A stretch of 9,997 nt of DNA, from contig CAIXRL010000836.1 of the NCBI GenBank assembly GCA_903921835.1, forward strand, positions 1-9,997. The letters are read 5' to 3'. A program made the translations under genes and the position numbers. Each line of letters opens with the position of its first letter. Positions within the stretch are counted from its first letter, which is position 1. Shown here piece after piece: positions 8,801-9,997 of this stretch. This DNA comes from Candidatus Eiseniibacteriota bacterium (GTDB taxonomy: Bacteria; Eisenbacteria; RBG-16-71-46). The notes below the pieces were generated by a model that was not told the DNA's origin, ran no database searches, and saw nothing but the letters and a program-made list of their open reading frames with translations.

Positions 8801-9997
8801 ATACCCGACGCGGATCGCACCGTGCTGCTCGCGGCGGCGCGCGTGGTGCTCAATGGCGAGGCGGGCGACCTGGCCAACCAACTGGGCCTGCCCTACCCCG
8901 AGCCGACATGGCCGAACGCGCTGACGCCCAACTATCGCGCGGCGGCAGCGAGCGCGCGCGCCGCGCCCGGGGACGTCGCGCTCCCGGAGCTGACGCACGC
9001 GAACGGCATGGGCGGGTTCAGCCCGGACGGCCGCGAATACGTCGTCGTGCTGGGCGGAGCCGCCGACACGCCGCTGCCGTGGGTAAACGTGATCGCGAAC
9101 GAGCGCTTCGGTACCGTCCTGGGCGCCACGGGAGCGGCGTGGACCTGGGCCGGGAACAGCCGCGAGAACCGCCTCACGCCGTTCGGCAACGATCCCGTCA
9201 GCGAGTTCAGCGGCGAAGCGCTCTACCTGCGGGACGAAGACCTCGGCGAGACGTGGGGCGCGACGCCCGGCCCGCTGCCGCGCACGCCCGACGGCGGACG
9301 CTGGGTGACGCGGCACGGAGCCGGGATCACGCGCTACCAGCACCACGGCCACGACATCACCAGCGACCTGGCCGTGTTCGTGCACGCCAGCGAACCGCTG
9401 CGGCTGTCGCGGCTCGTGCTGACGAACCACGCAGCGGTCGCACGCCGCCTGAGCGTGTTCGTGTACCACCAGTGGGCGCTGTGCCCGCCGCGCGCCGGCG
9501 AGCACCGCTTCGTCGTCACCGAGCAGGACGAGGACACCGGCGCCGTGCTCGCGCGCAACCCGTACAACTCCGACTTTGCGGAGCGCGTGGCGTTCGCGCG
9601 CAGCAGCCTGCCACCCGCTTCGGCGACCGGCGACCGGCTCGAGTTCCTGGGACGCAACGGCTCGCTGCGCCGCCCGGCCGCACTGCGCCGCGAGTCGCTG
9701 GGGCAGCGCTTCGGCGCCGGCCTCGATCCGTGCGCGGCGCTGCAGGTGCGCGTGGACGTGGAACCCGGGGAGACGCGCGAGATCGTGCTGCTGCTCGGCC
9801 AGGGCGACGATCGCGAACACGCACTGGCGCTGGCGAGGCGCTTCGGCAACGCCGAGGCCGCCCGGGTCGCGCAGGAGGAGGCCGAGCGGCACTGGGACGC
9901 GATCCTCGGTGCCGTGCAGGTCGAGACCCCGGACGACTCGTTCGACCTCGTCATGAACCGCTGGCTGCTCTACCAGTCGGTCAGCTCGCGGCTGTGG
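2813..9997 (+). CDS. ndvB: cyclic beta-1,2-glucan synthase, NdvB/Cgs type (3' end outside window)
   Basis: About 2,395 residues in one unbroken frame. Known for the family: inner-membrane enzymes that build linear beta-1,2-glucan from UDP-glucose on the protein itself, trim its length by phosphorolysis and cyclise it; the product serves in the periplasm in osmoadaptation and host interaction. Seen in order: N-terminal family-conserved region (WLLDNFHLIEGELREV, YYRELPKLAV, GELWAWPSMLKLALIEHLRRL); membrane helices about 413-436 and 444-465; GT84 domain about 490-810 with LDSDT (Asp632, Asp634), SHDLFEG (Asp746, Glu749) and RQHRWVRGDWQ (776-786); further helices about 823-998; glycoamylase-like domain about 1305-1515 (WGISESAYN, HHQGMSL); two GH94-type supersandwich domains (from about 1575, and about 2055-2260 with NSRENRLTPFGNDP); then NRWLLYQ (2382-2388), the entry to the GH94 catalytic barrel. 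Family members run to about 2,800 residues, so roughly 400 are missing. No in-frame ATG precedes residue 76 (nt 3038), and conserved sequence lies upstream of it, so CTG at 2813 is a provisional start. Confidence 0.95.
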   Translation, partial: MPFAIHPTPVVARRLRRPGKTPRPIGLDSSPLHGELLGVERLEERARALAAEFTLARDPRRGPPRLLRRLSDDARMLRVAYSTLAGDVRRGEAGTPAAEWLLDNFHLIEGELREVRRHVPTRYYRELPKLAVRGRSGTARVYAMAVELLRYSDARLDAQRLDRFMNAFQTVAPLSIGELWAWPSMLKLALIEHLRRLSEELLESRAGRREADRYFALFESIRPGGQPPPLPAALHVAFVDQLLQRMREHGAGAAELRKRLEARLESVGATVEDAVRAEHQRLAMNHVSMGNSVTSLRLCSTLDWNDYVESASLIEQILRRDPPGVYARMDFASRDRYRHAVEALAEPSGEAQVRVALRAVESARQAAETPGIDPRVAHVGYHLIGGGRRELEVDVASQPPMRMRLERMLFAHATFFYLGSLALFTGLGVAAAVVVTRAAGAPQWVWTSAAALVLIPASEFAVSLTNRIIHRITLPVPLPRLDLREGVPGTARTMVIVPTLISSVGGVRALIEHLEVHALGNRDPHIHFALLTDFPDAIRENLPGEDAVLAAAVAGIEALNARYAPGTEDRFYLFHRARRWNGSEGVWMGWERKRGKIEEFNRLLRGATDTGFIVQVGNPAILAGVRYGLTLDSDTRLPRDAARRLIGVIEHPLNRPRFDARVGRVVEGYGILQPRVSVTMASAAGSLFARAYAGHTGIDPYSTTVSDTYQDLFGEGSFTGKGLYDVDAFSAALADRVPENAMLSHDLFEGLYARCALVSDVELVDDFPSSVLAHARRQHRWVRGDWQVLFCLLPVMPTRHGLERTRLPLISRWKILDNLRRSLLAPALLALLAAAWTWLPGAPLGWTVAALAVLGFPLLPPLVHLLVGPRPLQPATVFLHDVGSELREAGAQVLLQITLLAYHAYEMAHAIVLTLVRMVITQRRMLEWETAAAGAARAAGLLARQGPRVFVAEMWAGPVAAFAVLLAMLPARRDVLPVALPFLLAWLASPLVAWWLSRPVVPRRLALGATDAQQLRRIARRTWHYFEQFVTAADHHLPPDNVQEDTEWRVARRTSPTNIGMGLLSTLAAHDLGYLDGARLALRIEDMLASVESLERHEGHLLNWYDTTTLAPLAPRYVSTVDSGNFAGALMALAAGLRERAVAVEDGDALCAGAVDTAGVLGEALVTLARRSHAATPLRRLCGAAQQELDTLRLRLAGDAPGGDRLANARRGAEALRAALADVTASAPPGADADAAGEWTRLLEDALACTPDSQAPADELRDQLRDLARRCDAIADGMAWKFLYDPARGLFSIGFRLPDADAPGRFDASYYDLLASEARLASFIAIARDEVPQEHWFRLSRALVSVEGCTTLVSWSGSMFEYLMPLLLLRSPPETLLENACRELVRGQVIYGRRHNVPWGISESAYNVQDPHGTYQYKAFGVPGAGLKRGLAEDLVIAPYATALAAIVDPAAAAANFRRLAREAAPGPCGYLEALDYTPRRTLDAEGEAAPDPVRLHPVRAHFAHHQGMSLVALASAVLGAPMVRRFHSDARVQATEPLLQERVPQFVPVIRPRPAEATRAEPPADAVAPRLFRSPHTLQPSAHFLSNGQYTAVVTNAGGGASSWRGLAVTRQHQDPTTDPGSQFVYLRDVRSGLLWSAAHQPVCRKAESYRVTFEADEALFERTDDGIDTRLEVVVSPEDDVEIRRLTLVNRSDRMREIEVTSLVEIVLAPPADDVSHPAFLKLFLETEYLPECTALLCGRRPRSPEDSTPWAVHVISAQDGVYGAIEWETDRARFLGRGRTPENPLALDGRALSGTSGAVLDPILSLRRRVRIAPGGRVRLAFATGVAATRATALALAEKYDDPAAAGRAFALASSQTAMRLRHLGISAAEARLYERLASRVLWTDSTLCAPAALRAGNTLGQSGLWALGISGDLAIMVVRAVRDEDVSLVLQVLRAQEYWRLKGLSADVVILNDYPESYLDEMHEQLQGLLEQGPWAAWKHRPGGVYLLRGNSIPDADRTVLLAAARVVLNGEAGDLANQLGLPYPEPTWPNALTPNYRAAAASARAAPGDVALPELTHANGMGGFSPDGREYVVVLGGAADTPLPWVNVIANERFGTVLGATGAAWTWAGNSRENRLTPFGNDPVSEFSGEALYLRDEDLGETWGATPGPLPRTPDGGRWVTRHGAGITRYQHHGHDITSDLAVFVHASEPLRLSRLVLTNHAAVARRLSVFVYHQWALCPPRAGEHRFVVTEQDEDTGAVLARNPYNSDFAERVAFARSSLPPASATGDRLEFLGRNGSLRRPAALRRESLGQRFGAGLDPCAALQVRVDVEPGETREIVLLLGQGDDREHALALARRFGNAEAARVAQEEAERHWDAILGAVQVETPDDSFDLVMNRWLLYQSVSSRLW
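6484..6511. repeat. 12-bp perfect inverted repeat with 4-base loop inside the glucan synthase gene
   Basis: The arms GGCGTCGGCGCC (6484-6495) and GGCGCCGACGCC (6500-6511) flank GCCG. They encode an Ala/Pro/Gly/Asp-rich linker (around residues 1225-1236, ASAPPGADADA) between the membrane region and the glycoamylase-like domain. The stem is strong enough to affect transcription, translation or sequencing. It may only reflect low-complexity GC-rich coding sequence. Confidence 0.55.

Noticed and set aside
6089..9892. Minus-strand open frame of 1,267 codons opposite the glucan synthase gene
   Set aside because: Its translation is compositionally odd (Arg/Ala/Gly/His/Val-rich) with no recognisable domain, while the plus strand carries clear family motifs over the same span. 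Long antisense frames are expected where third positions are nearly all G or C.
1..9997. tRNA, rRNA, CRISPR array or insertion sequence
   Set aside because: No cloverleaf-like segments, regularly spaced direct repeats, transposase frames or terminal inverted repeats were recognised by eye on either strand.

Overview
This window is high-GC, densely coding bacterial DNA; codon third positions are overwhelmingly G or C. It holds three clear plus-strand genes and one damaged minus-strand gene. No tRNA, rRNA, CRISPR array, transposase or phage gene was seen. A cyclic beta-1,2-glucan synthase and a membrane-anchored TPR/SH3 protein of the BatE type point to a Gram-negative, two-membrane organism. 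Composition and gene style would fit an uncultured high-GC lineage, but I cannot name the phylum from the sequence.

Layout. Positions 1-164 lie upstream of the first gene and may contain the tail of an earlier reading frame, a 7-bp hairpin and a 14-bp palindrome. Positions 165-881 (+) encode a 238-residue BatE-like protein: signal or anchor, two TPRs, two membrane helices and an SH3-type domain. Positions 905-1240 (-) hold a convergent small gene of about 112 codons. It is readable only by changing frame twice, so it is either a pseudogene or carries two compensating sequence errors. Positions 1241-1540 are a non-coding divergent intergenic region rich in inverted repeats. It contains a plausible sigma70-type promoter for the next gene, whose -35 box sits in the spacer of a perfect 9-bp inverted repeat. 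Positions 1541-2677 (+) encode a divergent beta-ketoacyl-ACP synthase III with a complete Cys-His-Asn triad and a TTG start. Positions 2678-2812 carry an extended -10 promoter. Positions 2813-9997 (+) are one uninterrupted frame encoding the first roughly 2,395 residues of an NdvB/Cgs-type cyclic beta-1,2-glucan synthase, cut off by the window edge just as the GH94 catalytic domain begins.

How the genes relate. They do not form an obvious pathway. The BatE-like gene probably belongs to a bat/oxygen-tolerance operon lying mostly upstream of position 1. The KAS III gene stands alone and appears to have its own promoter. The glucan synthase also appears to have its own promoter and would make periplasmic cyclic glucan from UDP-glucose. 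I found no convincing new defence system or mobile system. The points most worth a second look are the doubly frameshifted gene, the possible operator over the KAS III promoter, and the missing ATG of the glucan synthase.
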